A DNA stretch of 64,000 bases from Obelidium mucronatum (taxonomy: Eukaryota > Chytridiomycota > Chytridiomycetes > Chytridiales > Chytriomycetaceae). This document shows positions 22,432-33,853 of this stretch, in pieces. Position numbers and translations under genes: made by a program. Where the stretch lies: contig JAIVFH010000021.1 in the NCBI GenBank assembly GCA_025765595.1, positions 124,001-188,000 on the forward strand. The letters run 5' to 3'. How positions within the stretch are numbered: position 1 is the first letter of the stretch; each line of letters opens with the position of its first letter. The notes beneath the pieces are model-generated. The model was given only the letters and a program-made list of their open reading frames with translations. It had not been told where the DNA came from and searched no databases.

Positions 22432-25400
22432 TCATCTGCGACTTGTTTGCCCTTGAGCGGCACGAAGGAGCTTCAATTCATTCGTTGTTGTGTCCGTGTA
22501 AACTTTAGCAGCAACCTAAAGAAAACATGGTTGAAGTTTTCAATATTTTGTCTTTGAGATTCAAATACTGGTTACCCCCCCCCCCCCCCCCCCCCTCTCA
22601 CATTGTTGAGAACTCCGTTTTGGGTTGCACTATAAACAGTTGGTTTCGAAGAAGGATCCCATTGCGTCTTGGCAGGCTCGCGATAGAGTTTCGCAAGAGC
22701 GAGACTAGCATCGTCCATCCGACGATAAAGGTTGGACTTGTTTCATTCGAATAATCAGTTGAAGGTTCGTGGAGCAGAATGTGATGGAAAATGAATACCT
22801 TTTGCCATGGTCCTGGCACAGTATCAACTTCTGGAGCATTGACCGAGTTGTATTGACCATTGGGTAGAATTCGAAAGTCTCCAGTTGCAAACGCTCTTGA
22901 AAGAGTCTTGAACTTGCGCAAGTATCTTAAAAAGACAGAGTGGTTTGAAAAAAAATTGACACATATGAAGAATGTAACTCACAGGTTTCCCCTTTCCAAT
23001 TCCAGTTTCCTGTCGCCCGCCTCCTCTGAAATAGTTGCGGATTTGTCCTGCATTTGTTTTGAAAGCAAGTCGTTAGCTATTTAGTGTTTGATGGCTCAAA
23101 AGGGTATTCTAATTGATTTTACATCTCTGTCTGGAATGACACTTTTCAAGAGACTTGGCTTGTACATACTCTTGGCAAGCAAAGCAGGCGGTGGTTCTGT
23201 TTTTTTTTGGCCTGGTTAGTTGTCGTTTATAATCTCGAAATAACAATTACTCTGGCTTTTTGTTTTTATCCACGCCATTGAAGGTCTGTATTGCCATGAA
23301 ATATTTTTAAAAAGAAACACGAAGAGTTCAAAAGCAGAAATAGAATATCACACCTTGTATCTTTGGAAGCTTTTTCGACCGATCTCTACGAGACTGCCTC
23401 GCCCGACTCAAAAGAAACTCTTCAAACGTATTCGTCATTGCCAAATACTCTTCTGTCCTCCGCGCCACTTCCTTCTCCATAAACTCTGCAAACTTTTCCC
23501 GTTCTTTCAATCGCTTCACAAGAACTTGATTCTCTCCAATCAAGGAATCGTATCGGATAGAGAGTTGTTCAAATTCAACGTGCAGGTCTGTTGTTTCGCG
23601 GGAGATTCTTTTGATCATGTTTTCAATCGAGTTCCCGCCCTCTCCCTTTGCGTTCAAGTTGAGGCGGATTACTTTGTGGCGGAGATGTTCTTTTTCGTGG
23701 CCGAGTGCTGTAATTTGAGCGTGGCATTCAGCGAGTTTCGACTAAATGTGTAGATTAATTAGAGAGGAAGGAAGAAGACGTCCAAAAATAAAATAAAAAG
23801 TAGCAAACCTCGTATTCAGCCTCCAATCGAATCTTTTGCTCTTCTCTATCATTTATAATCTTCATTTTCGTTTCAATCGTGCCCATCAGTTCTCTGATTC
23901 TCATTTCGAGAGTCTTTAAATGCGCTTGAAGTTTTTCGCATTTGGATTCCAATGAGACATTGTGACGCTGTAGCAGAGAAATGAGATTCTTTTGCTCTGA
24001 TTCTTGATCGGATTTGACCATTTCGATTTCTCGGGCGTGGTCTTTTCGAAGGTTTTCTGTGTCCTGAATACAAAAAGCAAGTCAGTGATAGTGCAAGTAT
24101 ACCACCAAAAGATAATTGCAGTAAGGACTCACCATTTCATGCTTCTGCATCAGCGTTTGTAAATCGGATCCTTCAATCAAGTTCATAATCTTTGCATCCT
24201 TGGACACCATCATGTCGGCATAGAATTTGTCCTTTGCTTGAATAACATACATGACTTCATGTTCAAACTTTAAGGATTGATGGGAAAGCTCTTCTTCCAG
24301 TTTTGCTATTTCTGAATTGAACATGTATTCTGTAGCTGTTCTGTATTCTTCGAATTGCGATTGCATTGAATGCAGTAAGCCCTTATTTTTTGGTTATTGC
24401 AAATTTCAATGAGACAGGAGTGAAATTGTGAAGTACAAATTGCTTTTACCGCGTATTCAGACGCGAGTCTCTTTTTTTCATCGAATTGAGCAAGTTTGAG
24501 AGCTTCAAAAGATGCTTTAAGTTCGTTATACTCATTCAATTGGTTGGTTCGGAATGATTCTGTTTCCAACTTGGTTACTTGAATAAACTCTTCATATTCT
24601 TTCCGAATCCCTTCAATCAGCTATAATGAACCGAAATTATTTTAAATTTGTTTTTGGTAATCACGCGATACTCACAGTTTCAACGCCCTGTAACTGATTT
24701 TGAAGTTCATTGTTTTTCCTATCGGCATCAGTCGCCATCTCAATCGCCTGCTTCTTCATGTTGCTGATGATTCCATCCTTGATTTCAATCTCTATTTTCA
24801 AATCAGTTGTATCGGCTTGAGGGGCTTCCTGTAATTCTGCAACAGAGAACAGATTATATAAAACTGAAAGATAGATAAAAAAAAATTGAATAAAACTTGA
24901 AACGAAACTAGAATGCAAGAGTTCGGATTCCTTGATTGCATTGGCTTTGAAGTTTTTGAGTTCGTTGATTTCGATTTTCATGTCGGCGATTTCTTTGCGA
25001 TAAGTCCCTTAAAAAGCGCTCCAGAATTAGTGATAATCACCTTCTAACGTTTGCGTATTGGCGTCTTACCCGCCATTGCCATTTGATCGTCCATGGCGCC
25101 TTTGATGGCATTGTAGTCTTCATTGAGGAGTTTCAGTTCCGCGTTTTTTCGCTCCAAGGAAAACAAAGCTTCCTGTAGCTCTTTTGCAGTTGGATGAGCT
25201 GCCACGGGAGCTGGCGCTGGTGGGGGCAAAGTCTATAATTTGTTGAGAATCACACAGAATATCACTTGCAACAGACCGAGTCCGGGGTCCCCTTCGGCCT
25301 CTTTGACGAAGCCGTTGTCTGCAAACAAAGCAAATAAGACTTGTCTTCTTACAGATTTCCCCCCAGTTTACCGTTGGCCTCGAAGCGCCACTGCCCAGTC

Positions 25401-25663
25401 CCGATGCCGCCGTTGACGCGCGATCTGGTGTGGCAGCCGCTGCGCCTGGATTGCCGCTGAGTTCCGCTTTGAGTTTCAGTTGTCGAATTTCTTCTTCGGC
25501 CGCTTCGTATTGCACAGTTTTGTTGTAAAGCTGCGAAAGTGTCAGGAGAGACTGCCAGTGGACTAAAGGGGCTGACCTCTCTCTGCCCCGCGTTGTACTT
25601 TAGGCGCAGCTCGTTGTTTTCTCGGAAGAGAATATGGAGAAAGTCAGCATCCTCCTTGTCCAT
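22432..25663 (-). CDS. Long coiled-coil protein, possibly centriolar or flagellar
   Basis: About a dozen exons read from MDKEDADFLHILFRENNELR to the end KLLRAAQGQTSRR at 22432. Nearly the whole protein is heptad-like coiled coil (for example ESKCEKLQAHLKTLEMRIRE and EFEQLSIRYDSLIGENQVLV). Two interruptions: an Ala/Gly/Ser-rich linker near residues 60-90 and a Pro/Ala segment (PPPAPAPVAAHP). The C-terminal non-coil part has DFRILPNGQYNSVNAPEVD and RMDDASLALAKLYREPAK. I do not recognise the family; coiled coils of this kind are common in basal-body and flagellar proteins, which would suit a zoosporic fungus. That is a guess. Exon edges are approximate. Confidence 0.65.
22575..22595 (+). repeat. 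21-nt poly-C tract (poly-G in the transcript)
   Basis: An unbroken run of C inside an intron of the minus-strand coiled-coil gene, starting 6 nt from the donor GTGAGA. Length is likely variable between clones and hard to sequence. Confidence 0.9.
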
Positions 25664-25726
25664 GTTGGTTCGATGTGGGTGGGGGTAAATCTGCACAATC
25701 AAATGAAGAATAACTCTCTATTAATT

Positions 25727-26885
25727 TTATACGCGCCAAGATAGCTTTAAAAAAAAAGGATAATCTTTATCCGGCTCGTATTCCTTTTCTTTTGCTTCGT
25801 TGGTGAGCATTCCCGAATTTTGTTGATGGAGAAACCACACACGATCATCATATCGTTCTTGACAGTCCACAACCAGCCCTTTTCCCGGAAAGCACAAAGA
25901 CGAATATGTCTCACACGCTAGGATAAACGAAGCCATTGAACCTCCACGACTTGGAACAAACAAAAACGCAAGTCCATGTGGAAAGCTCATTGCATTGAAC
26001 AAAGTCGAAATAAGATCCAAATGCATCCCACAATCGAAAGTACAATCGGCCCCTATCACTATGTCCACGGACGGTACAGCATCCCGACCCCATAAAAGCT
26101 GTCTCGATGTGACAGCTGGGGGATTAAGAACATGCAGATTTCTATCAATATTTAGATGAATAGACGCGACACTATCTGGATTTCCATCCGATATTATAAT
26201 TGATGCTCCAACTTGAGCGGCTCCTATCGTTAATCCCGCAAGCCCTGTCATCCCAGCTGCAATTTCAAGCACAGACTTATTTCTTAATGTTTACATCATT
26301 AGGTTCATATTCATGATGACTGTATTGATTTAAAAAGCACCTGAATAAATCCAAGTTTTTCGACGTCCACAAAGCCAAAGCAATCTCCGAGTTCCATATT
26401 CTCACATTGCCAGTATTCAAAAATCCAGAATATTCTGAAAAGAACGATGAAGCATCTGTGGACCGTTCAGGAAGGCTTGATTCAACAACATCAGATTGAA
26501 GGGAAAAAAGACAGAGCATTGGATTTCTTACCATAAGGATAGAGGCAGTGGGAAACGAATGTTGACAATTCGCAAGATTAAATTATCTGTTCCTTCGATT
26601 TTAAGGCATTCAGACTGTTCAAATGAAGCGTCAAGCAGTGTCATGAATGACGTTTTGCTACAATTTTGTGGCTCATTGACAGGGGCACCCAAGATGGCCG
26701 ATCGAAGGAGCTTCCAGCGCTTAGCAACCTTTAAAGAAGATCAGTCTGACTGCTCTGACATGAGAATGGGAATTGCTTGAAAAGATAACATCTTAACTTA
26801 CAGCTGCTTTCACTTTGATGCTCCCCCCGTTTGCGGAGCCTGTCGGATGTACCACATCGCCACTTGAAACAAATTCACGCTGCAT
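25727..26885 (-). CDS. CAMKMT: Calmodulin-lysine N-methyltransferase
   Basis: A class I SAM-dependent methyltransferase of the seven-beta-strand group that trimethylates a calmodulin lysine in animals and plants. Exons read MQREFVSSGDVVHP, then VAKRWKLLRSAIL, then LPERSTDASSFFSE running into NTGNVRIWNSEIALALW (family signature). The SAM-binding motif VLEIAAGMTGLAGL follows, then SDGNPDSV, IGADCTFD, FVPSRGGS and a C-terminus EPDKDYPFFLKLSW. The order and spacing match CAMKMT throughout, including the closing hydrophobic strand. Three introns. The start is divergent from the WD40 gene, 73 bp away. Confidence 0.85.
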
Positions 26886-26958
26886 TGTTTGTCTGCTGGA
26901 TTCGTTGAAACTCGTTTGCTGTTGGTTGTGAAAGACAATTCCACCAAAAAAAAAAACG

Positions 26959-29900
26959 ATGTACTTGGGAAGAAGAAACACTGCAGCTCCAACCCACAAT
27001 CCCTACGCCGATCCCGTTCAGAGTGTACACGGCAAGTTTTTTAATTATCGAATCACTCTGTCAATCAAAAGCTTTTAATTTTTAATTATTTTTCGTTTTT
27101 CAGCTGTTGATTCTTCTCTGGATGGAGAAAACGTGATCATCGCAAAGAGACGCGTTGTCAAAGTCCAATTAACTCAATGCCTCGCGATCGACGTTCCAAT
27201 TGCTGCTTTTCATATCCATAATAGACGCCGGCTCATGATCATTGCGAGTGGGAAAGTCATGTATCTGTGGAACTTGGAATCAATGAGCATGATGCAGAAA
27301 GTGAGAAGAGACCTTGTATATCAATAATGGATCAGAATACTGAACTTATCTTCGGATAGTTTGGAAGAACAAATGGGAGCATCCATAGAGGTACCTTTTT
27401 TCTGACACAGTTTGTATACTCGATTCCTTCTTAGCCCCCAAATAATTATCAGAAAACATTCTCGATTGCAAATTCGATTACTCTGGGCATCGTATTGTCT
27501 CTTGTGGAGAAGATAAACGCGTCGTGATTTGGAGTGTGAAGGATGTTCGTTCTGAAAAGTAAGCTCCATGCAGCTTCCCCAAATTTTTTAAAACCAAAAA
27601 TGCAGGATTCTTGAAGGCCATCAAGGAAAGATATTTCAAGTTGAATTCTCTCGGGACGGCGAAAATGTCGTCTCCTGTTCCGAAGACGGAAGAGTGATTG
27701 TATGGGAATGGATGACAGGCTCTGTTTTACTGTCTTATCTCAGACATCCTGCCGCCGTCCGATCGATTGCGTTTTTTCCAGACAGACCTGATAAAATTGT
27801 GGCGGGTCGAAGCGATGGAGCAATCTCCTTCTGGGATTTGACTGTGAGAGGGATAGTGGATAATATTATGCCCGATCCGGATTGGCTTCATGATGGGGAA
27901 GAACAGAGTTTGGTCGGTTGGCAAGGAATTGAAAAGAATCACAGCGGTATGCAGGGTCTTCTTGTACTATACTTCCTCGGGTCCTTAACTTGTAAATATT
28001 AGGTGCAATTATGGCGCTCGCGATCTCTCCAAATGGTAGATATATGGCATCGGCTGCAACAGATCACACAACAAAGCTCTGGAGTGTTGTGTCATATATG
28101 AAGGATGTCGATATCGTACAAGCCGAATTGCAGGATGCGAGTGCTAAGGCCCGACAACTGGATCAATATATAAACGTGCACGACCAAAAGTATGACATTC
28201 AAATCAAGATGAAAGAGTTTGTCGGGTTACGTATTGGAGAGGTCCGTGTAATTCTGTGAAACTCCCAATGCTGTCTCCTAATCCCTGAATAGGTCCCCAT
28301 TCCCACTGGATACCACTCAGACTTGGTATTTACATTCAGGCATGATTCGACAGTTCTATCAGTTGCATTTAACGCTGCTTCCGAGTAAATTTTCTCACTA
28401 TTTTTTTAAATATGAAAACGCTTCTTTTCTCATTTGTCAACTACCAGTATCTGCATTACCGGATCCATGGACTCAACATGCCGCTTATGGTCTTGCCGAA
28501 GAGGCGATTTACTTTTCCAGATTAATGTTCCCTGCTCCAGTCTCTGCAGTTTTTGCAAGCCCGGACTCTGATGAGATGTTTGTCGTTTGTCAAAACAGAG
28601 TTTTGGTACAGTCAGCTCATAGAGACATGCACAGGAAATTCCTTTTTAAAAAATTTCAAATTATTTTAGGCATTTGAGTATCAAGCGAGTGCTAAAGAGG
28701 AAGACTTGCCCCATACTTGGAGAATCCATGCAGATGCCTACTTTTCAGGAGATAATACTCGTGTCAAGAATGTAAATATTTTGAAATCTAGTCGAGCTCT
28801 TTTTATTGCTACTGATGAGCCTTTTTTTTTTGGAAGACGCCAAGAACAATCGAAGAGGACGATGAGGAAGAAATGGATCTCGAAACACTTGCATCCAAGA
28901 AAGCAGGTTTGTGTGACGACGATAAAACAAAACAAGATTCACGATCTAATCGCGTTAATCTTTTTTTTTTTTCCAAAGTGATGACTGTGGATGATTTGAA
29001 ACAATTGATTTCCCATGGTTTGGTGTTGCCGAGTTTCTTGGACACGTTACTGGCACAATTCAAAGGAGTTGATGCAGAAAAGTTGTTTTATAACATGAAA
29101 AAGGTATACAACTCGCCCTTTTTGGGCGTGATTAACCGTTGTTTTTTTTTCTGTTCTTTGCAGTACAAAATGCATCCGCAACAGTTGCTTCGACTTCTTG
29201 TAAACTCAAAGTTCCATCCACGGGATATTTTGACGGCTCTTTCAAGTAAAAATGACTCGGCAAAGTTGTTTACCAACGCACTTACCGTATGCACTTGCTT
29301 GTTTTTATTCCTTGTCTGGAATCTAAAGAATATTTTTACAGGGGAATCCAATCGGTCCAATCATGTCAAAAATGGGCTACAAGCCTTATGATGAGAACTC
29401 GGACGGTAAAGAGTTTTCTCTGAAGCGTTTCTTATTGTTCTTTTTTTTTTTTAACGTTGGCGATTTTTTCTTTTCCGAAGCTGGCATCTATTTGCATTAT
29501 CGCGATTTTAATCCAGAACTTTGTGAGTGCTTCAGTTTCAGAATATTTCAAACGTGAAAATGAACATTTCAACAGACGGATCGCCATTGGGTGAACCGCC
29601 ATCGATTACTGGCCGTGGTGGAATGACACCATTCACACCAAATAGTCCTGATCGCCGTAATTCTTATGATACTGATGAATACAGGCGACAGAAGCAACGA
29701 GAAATGGAATACTATTCCAATAAAAATGAGCGATACTATGGAGAAGTACAAGGTCCTGCGTGGCATCGTCCAACAGTCACGGGAGATTTGCTGCATTTCA
29801 TTCCCAGTATGCAGTTGAAATTACTGAAAGGTTAGGGGGAGGTCTTTGAATTTCTCTTTTTGTCCACGCTCTGCTTAACTGAGTTCTCTGGGGTTCATAG

Positions 29901-30794
29901 ATCTTCAAGGCCACCGTGATATCAAACCAATATTCTTGAAGCAAGTCCTTGTCGATGTACCCAAACAACCAAACTTTTCACCCGACGTGAAAATCAGAGA
30001 TAATACCGTGCGTATCAAAAAAAAAATTGGAAAATGGTTAACGTTGCTTTTTCAGCCATGGGTTCCTGGCCGCGGCCCGGTTTCACGAGGAGGCGTCCGA
30101 TTCAATGAAGCGTAAGTCGAAGAAGCTACAACTTCTCAGCTCGTCGATATTTATCTGTGGTTTCTGTTGTCAAAATTCTAGAGTGACTTCCGCCCGCCGC
30201 AATACAGGACAACTGCCTTTGAACAACTACGCACAAGAACTCATGAGTCAGCGGAATCAAGCCTACCGAGGAACAGCTCCAGTTCCATTGCATGGAAAGG
30301 GTGAGCTACAAGGCAACAGCTCGAAAACAATTTTCAACCCAGACAGGTATGAGTGACTCTCAGCGAAACAAAAAAAAGAGTTGATCTAATATTGGCGATT
30401 CAGATACCTGAAAACAATGGGTATGAATGTGAAATGGGGACTGCCTCAGGGACCAGCCGGGGACAGACGGGGAATGCATAACGGTGGATCCCATCACAAT
30501 AACACGCATAATAAAACCGGAGGAGGGTTTGTGCAGGGACAAGCGGAAGTGGGAATGATCAGTGGAAACTCTCTAATGATTGGACAGCGTCACAACAGAC
30601 AAGAACCACTAGTGAATCGCTTGGGGCACAATGGCGCCCGCAGAATGCAGGGACACGTTTATACAGAGCCAATTATAATCCGGCATGGAGGCCGCGGAAT
30701 GGATTTGAAGCAGCAGTTTATTGTTGGCAGTGGGATTCAACTGAAGGAATCAACATTTGATCCGCAAGCTTTCTTCCGTGGTGGGCACCAATAA
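26959..30794 (+). CDS. WD40-repeat protein with long basic/disordered C-terminus
   Basis: A multi-exon gene. WD40 repeats span about 27130-28670: AAFHIHNRRRLMIIASGKVM YLWNLE, SGHRIVSCGEDKRVVIWSV, GHQGKIFQVEFSRDGENVVS CSEDGRVIVWEW, IVAGRSDGAISFWDL and SPNGRYMASAATDHTTKLWS. A helical region follows (MTVDDLKQLISHGLVLPSFL, YKMHPQQLLRLLVNSKFHPR), then a Pro/Arg/Gly/Asn-rich tail with PFTPNSPDRRNS and PWVPGRGPVSRGG, ending DPQAFFRGGHQ. I cannot name the orthologue. The first intron appears to use a GC donor (GCAAGT at 27030), though a GT donor seven bases upstream also keeps the frame. Its stop is 14 bp from the stop of the next, convergent gene. Confidence 0.75.
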
Positions 30795-30808
30795 AAATAG
30801 GGCATGAA

Positions 30809-31304
30809 TTATTGCTTCTTTTCGTACTCCCACCCATTTGTAGGAGCTGTTTCTGTCGGGACTCTCAATCGTCGAGGAAATGTTTCGCCCTGATCAATAG
30901 CACTCGATGTGACTTGCCCAGTTCCTTCAAATAGATCAAAATGATTTTGCTTGAGATCTTCCATTGCTGCTCGCATGCGAATGTATTTTCTGGCTAGCCG
31001 TTCCTCAGTTTCTACAGCCTCTTTCATCTTACGTCCAAGTAAACGCCCAAATAAGCACAATAAATAGTCTTACATTAAAAGAGATATTAAGTACCTTGAT
31101 ATGGCACCACATTCGCTCAATGATCTCCCGCTGAGACAGTGATTCAGCTGTCACCTTGAGCGCATCTGGCAGTGCCTGAGCAACAGGAGCTGGATACAGA
31201 ATGTCTTTGACGACCTGAAACCGTTTGTCTGTGATTCCCTGAGAAGGTCTTCGCTTTGCGCCTGGCGTGGCGACTTTGGTTGCGTATGAACGAATGTGGA
31301 ACAT
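30809..31304 (-). CDS. Mitochondrial large-subunit ribosomal protein mL40-like
   Basis: Two exons. MFHIRSYATKVATPGAKRRP looks like a basic mitochondrial leader. The body has ITDKRFQVVKDILYPAP, SLSQREIIERMWCHIK and, after the intron at about 31029-31095, MKEAVETEERLARKYIRMRA AMEDLK. It ends FPRRLRVPTETAPTNGWEY. The pattern of a W, then a charged helix with MRxAM, then a Pro/Tyr-rich tail fits mL40 (MRPL40/yeast Mrpl28). Identification is by pattern memory, so moderate. Confidence 0.6.
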
Positions 31305-31582
31305 TTTTGCTTTTTCTATCTTTTCTTATTAGGAAACTTTATTGATAAGCAGTAAATACAATAAAAGAAACGGAATGTAGACTCTATTCAAATAGAAGCA
31401 AATAGGAGTATAAGACGCAAAACAATTTTGTTTTTTTTTTATCCTGGGGACATAGCTTGTTTTCGTTCTATAAATAAAAGACTCCTGACAGAATAGTCTC
31501 AAATTACGCTTTAATCACATTATGCAACATCTTATTGATGACAATTAGTTGACAATACATTTTCGTCTCATTTGTAAGGAAT

Positions 31583-32651
31583 ATGTCGTGGTCTATAAAT
31601 TTTCCGATTGAAAGAAAAACTGAAAAACTCAGCCGAAATATCACAGCTCCAGGGCATGTGTTCCTTGCGCAAGTCAAACTCGATGGATACCTTGATTGAA
31701 GACAAAGATTCCACGCATTCTCCAGGAAGTACACTGATTCGAAGTTTCAGTGGAAAGAAACGAAGTTCCTCTGACGAATCCACAAAGTCTGTTTCTTTTC
31801 ATTGCGCATATCGAGAAGGTTATATGCTCTATCAAGGAAAGATATACCTATCGTCAAGCAGTCTTCTCTTCAGGAGCCCATTGCATTCCGATGTATGAAA
31901 TTTCTATTCTGTCCCCACGAAGTGGATTTGTAACGGATTTGTAATACCCATCTAGATTTCAATTTTGATCAAGGACATAACTGATGCGAAAAAGACAAAG
32001 TTTGTTGGAGTCAATACATCTTTGGTCATTGAAACTCGGTTCAAGGAGGTGCGTTTCAATTTGTAATTGAATTTTGCTTCTCGCACTCATTTTGTCAACA
32101 GTATTTCTTCGCCTCCTTTTTGCACCGCGACACATGCCACGACGCTGTTCAAGATATTCTCGAAGCATTCAGATTATCCAACTCAACTTTGTCGTCAATA
32201 TCATCATCACCCACACAATCGCTTTCTCGTACGCCAAGTCACGGTGATTGTGAGCAGCCTGAACATCACTCTTTCACAAACTTGGCATTGAAGCGATTGG
32301 AAGAAAAAACCGCTGGCGGTTCAAGCACTTTATCACGCCGTCATACTGCAATAAGAGAGCCTTCTCTTTCGTCCGAGTCACCAAAACCCAAATCAAGATC
32401 CAATACCCTATTAGAATCTGTGCCCAGAAAACAGAGAGTTCCTTCCATCAAAGCATCTCATCCCACTATAGAATCAGCGCCGTCTGACCTCATTTACGTA
32501 GATCAGAATCTCTCTATAACTATCCTTGCAGCAGTTGCCATATGCATTTATTTTGGTGAATGTAGCGATATTCACCATGACTTCCTCGACTGTTTCTCGG
32601 CTGGATAGACTTGTGCTTGACTTGGGAGTACTGGCCGTTGCTTCTCCATAA
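31583..32651 (+). CDS. GRAM-domain membrane protein A
   Basis: The GRAM lipid-binding domain is at about 31785-32165: FHCAYREGYMLYQGKIYLSS, then VISILIKDITDAKKTKFVGV, then YFFASFLHRDTCHDAVQDIL. A Ser/Pro-rich linker with RKQRVPSIKASHP follows. The C-terminal membrane segment is spread over two frames (ITILAAVAICI and AFILVNVAIFTM) and ends STVSRLDRLVLDLGVLAVASP at 32651. Comparison with protein B suggests one extra base inside this segment; a 37-nt intron is the alternative. The N-terminus is uncertain: the ATG at 31583 is in a different frame from the GRAM domain. GRAM-TM proteins of this kind tether the ER to other membranes. Confidence 0.65.
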
Positions 32652-32782
32652 ATTTAATGCATGCATGACAGTATTATTTGAGAATAAAACGACGCGTTGT
32701 ATTTTACGATGGTTGTGAGTGGGTTGATGGCTTGGCAAGTTGGCAACAACCAATCAGACCACAAGAAAAAAGGAAATCGAAA

Positions 32783-33765
32783 ATGAGCAAACCAGCCTCG
32801 GATTCAGACAGCTCTCCCTCCAGCCCAAGGCAGATCATTTCAGCAACTCTGAAAGCGGCAACTTACCATTCCTGGACGACTATTGAGAACACCAGCTCCT
32901 CAAGTTGCTGAATGTTCAGCAATAGCCACAGAGCAGCAATGTAGAACTCAAATCAACAAAGCCAGGTTCTCAAATACTCATGTGCACTCAAATGGGGGTG
33001 GTTTTTGAGTCAGGGGCTTTTGCACCTGAATGAGAAAGAAGTGTCTTTCAAGAGTGTATTTCTCAAGCAAGAGGTTGTGAGTCTTTTTCAAATCCCCACA
33101 TATGACTTGTGATATTCAACAAACGTTGAAACGCAGATCACAATACCATTCTGCGATATTCAAACCGCTAAGAAAATATCTTATATGCTGTTCCCCACTG
33201 CAGTTAATCATCCAAACGAAAACAGAAGTAGTTGAGTACTTCGATGACAAATTCGAAAAGCAAACTAAAAACCGAATTTTCATCTTCAAACTAGTTTTGC
33301 TTTGCTTCATTCTTGGCTCGCGATGCTTGTTATGCTGCGCTGGAAAAGAGAAGGGCGTCTTGTAAACCCATTGAGTTCGATCGCGTTTTGGAGTTTGAGG
33401 GGGCAAGGATTTGCGACTCACCAATTGATTCGGGAGATAGGCATGGAATAACTTTTAAGCGCCAAGCTCATTCTAGCGACAAGAATCGAAGCCCATCAAC
33501 TTCGTCTGAGTCATATAAAAACGATATTCCGCATGAATCAAAGGAGCCTGATTTCAAAGAAAACAATTTGCAGAATGGGGGTTGGATGGCCAAACTCATT
33601 GGAAGCAATACTGCTGCCTCCTCATATCACGGCCTCCTCCTAATTGCCGTTTTGTTTATCGCTGTAAACATTGTTATGGCTATGATGGCAATGAGCACAA
33701 TGTACCGATTGTCTTTGGTTATGGAAGAGCTTTCTGGCTTTGAGGGTACCGTCGCAGAGGAATGA
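32783..33765 (+). CDS. GRAM-domain membrane protein B, tandem relative of A
   Basis: The second half of a GRAM domain is read in separate exons: ITIPFCDIQTAKKISYMLFP at about 33135-33195 and SFCFASFLARDACYAALEKR at about 33292-33350. The latter parallels YFFASFLHRDTCHDAVQDIL in protein A. A polar stretch (RLEFEGARICDSPIDS region, then SSDKNRSPSTSSESY) leads to a C-terminal membrane segment SSYHGLLLIAVLFIAVNIVM and the end EELSGFEGTVAEE. The 5' exons between 32783 and 33100 are not resolved; the ATG in MSKPASDSDSSP is only the best candidate start. Confidence 0.5.
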
Positions 33766-33853
33766 GAGAGCGGAATTGAAACGCAATTTAGAGATTTATA
33801 GTTTATACCCACGAACAGTTAAGTAAATAAATGTTAAAATTAAAGTGTTGTAA

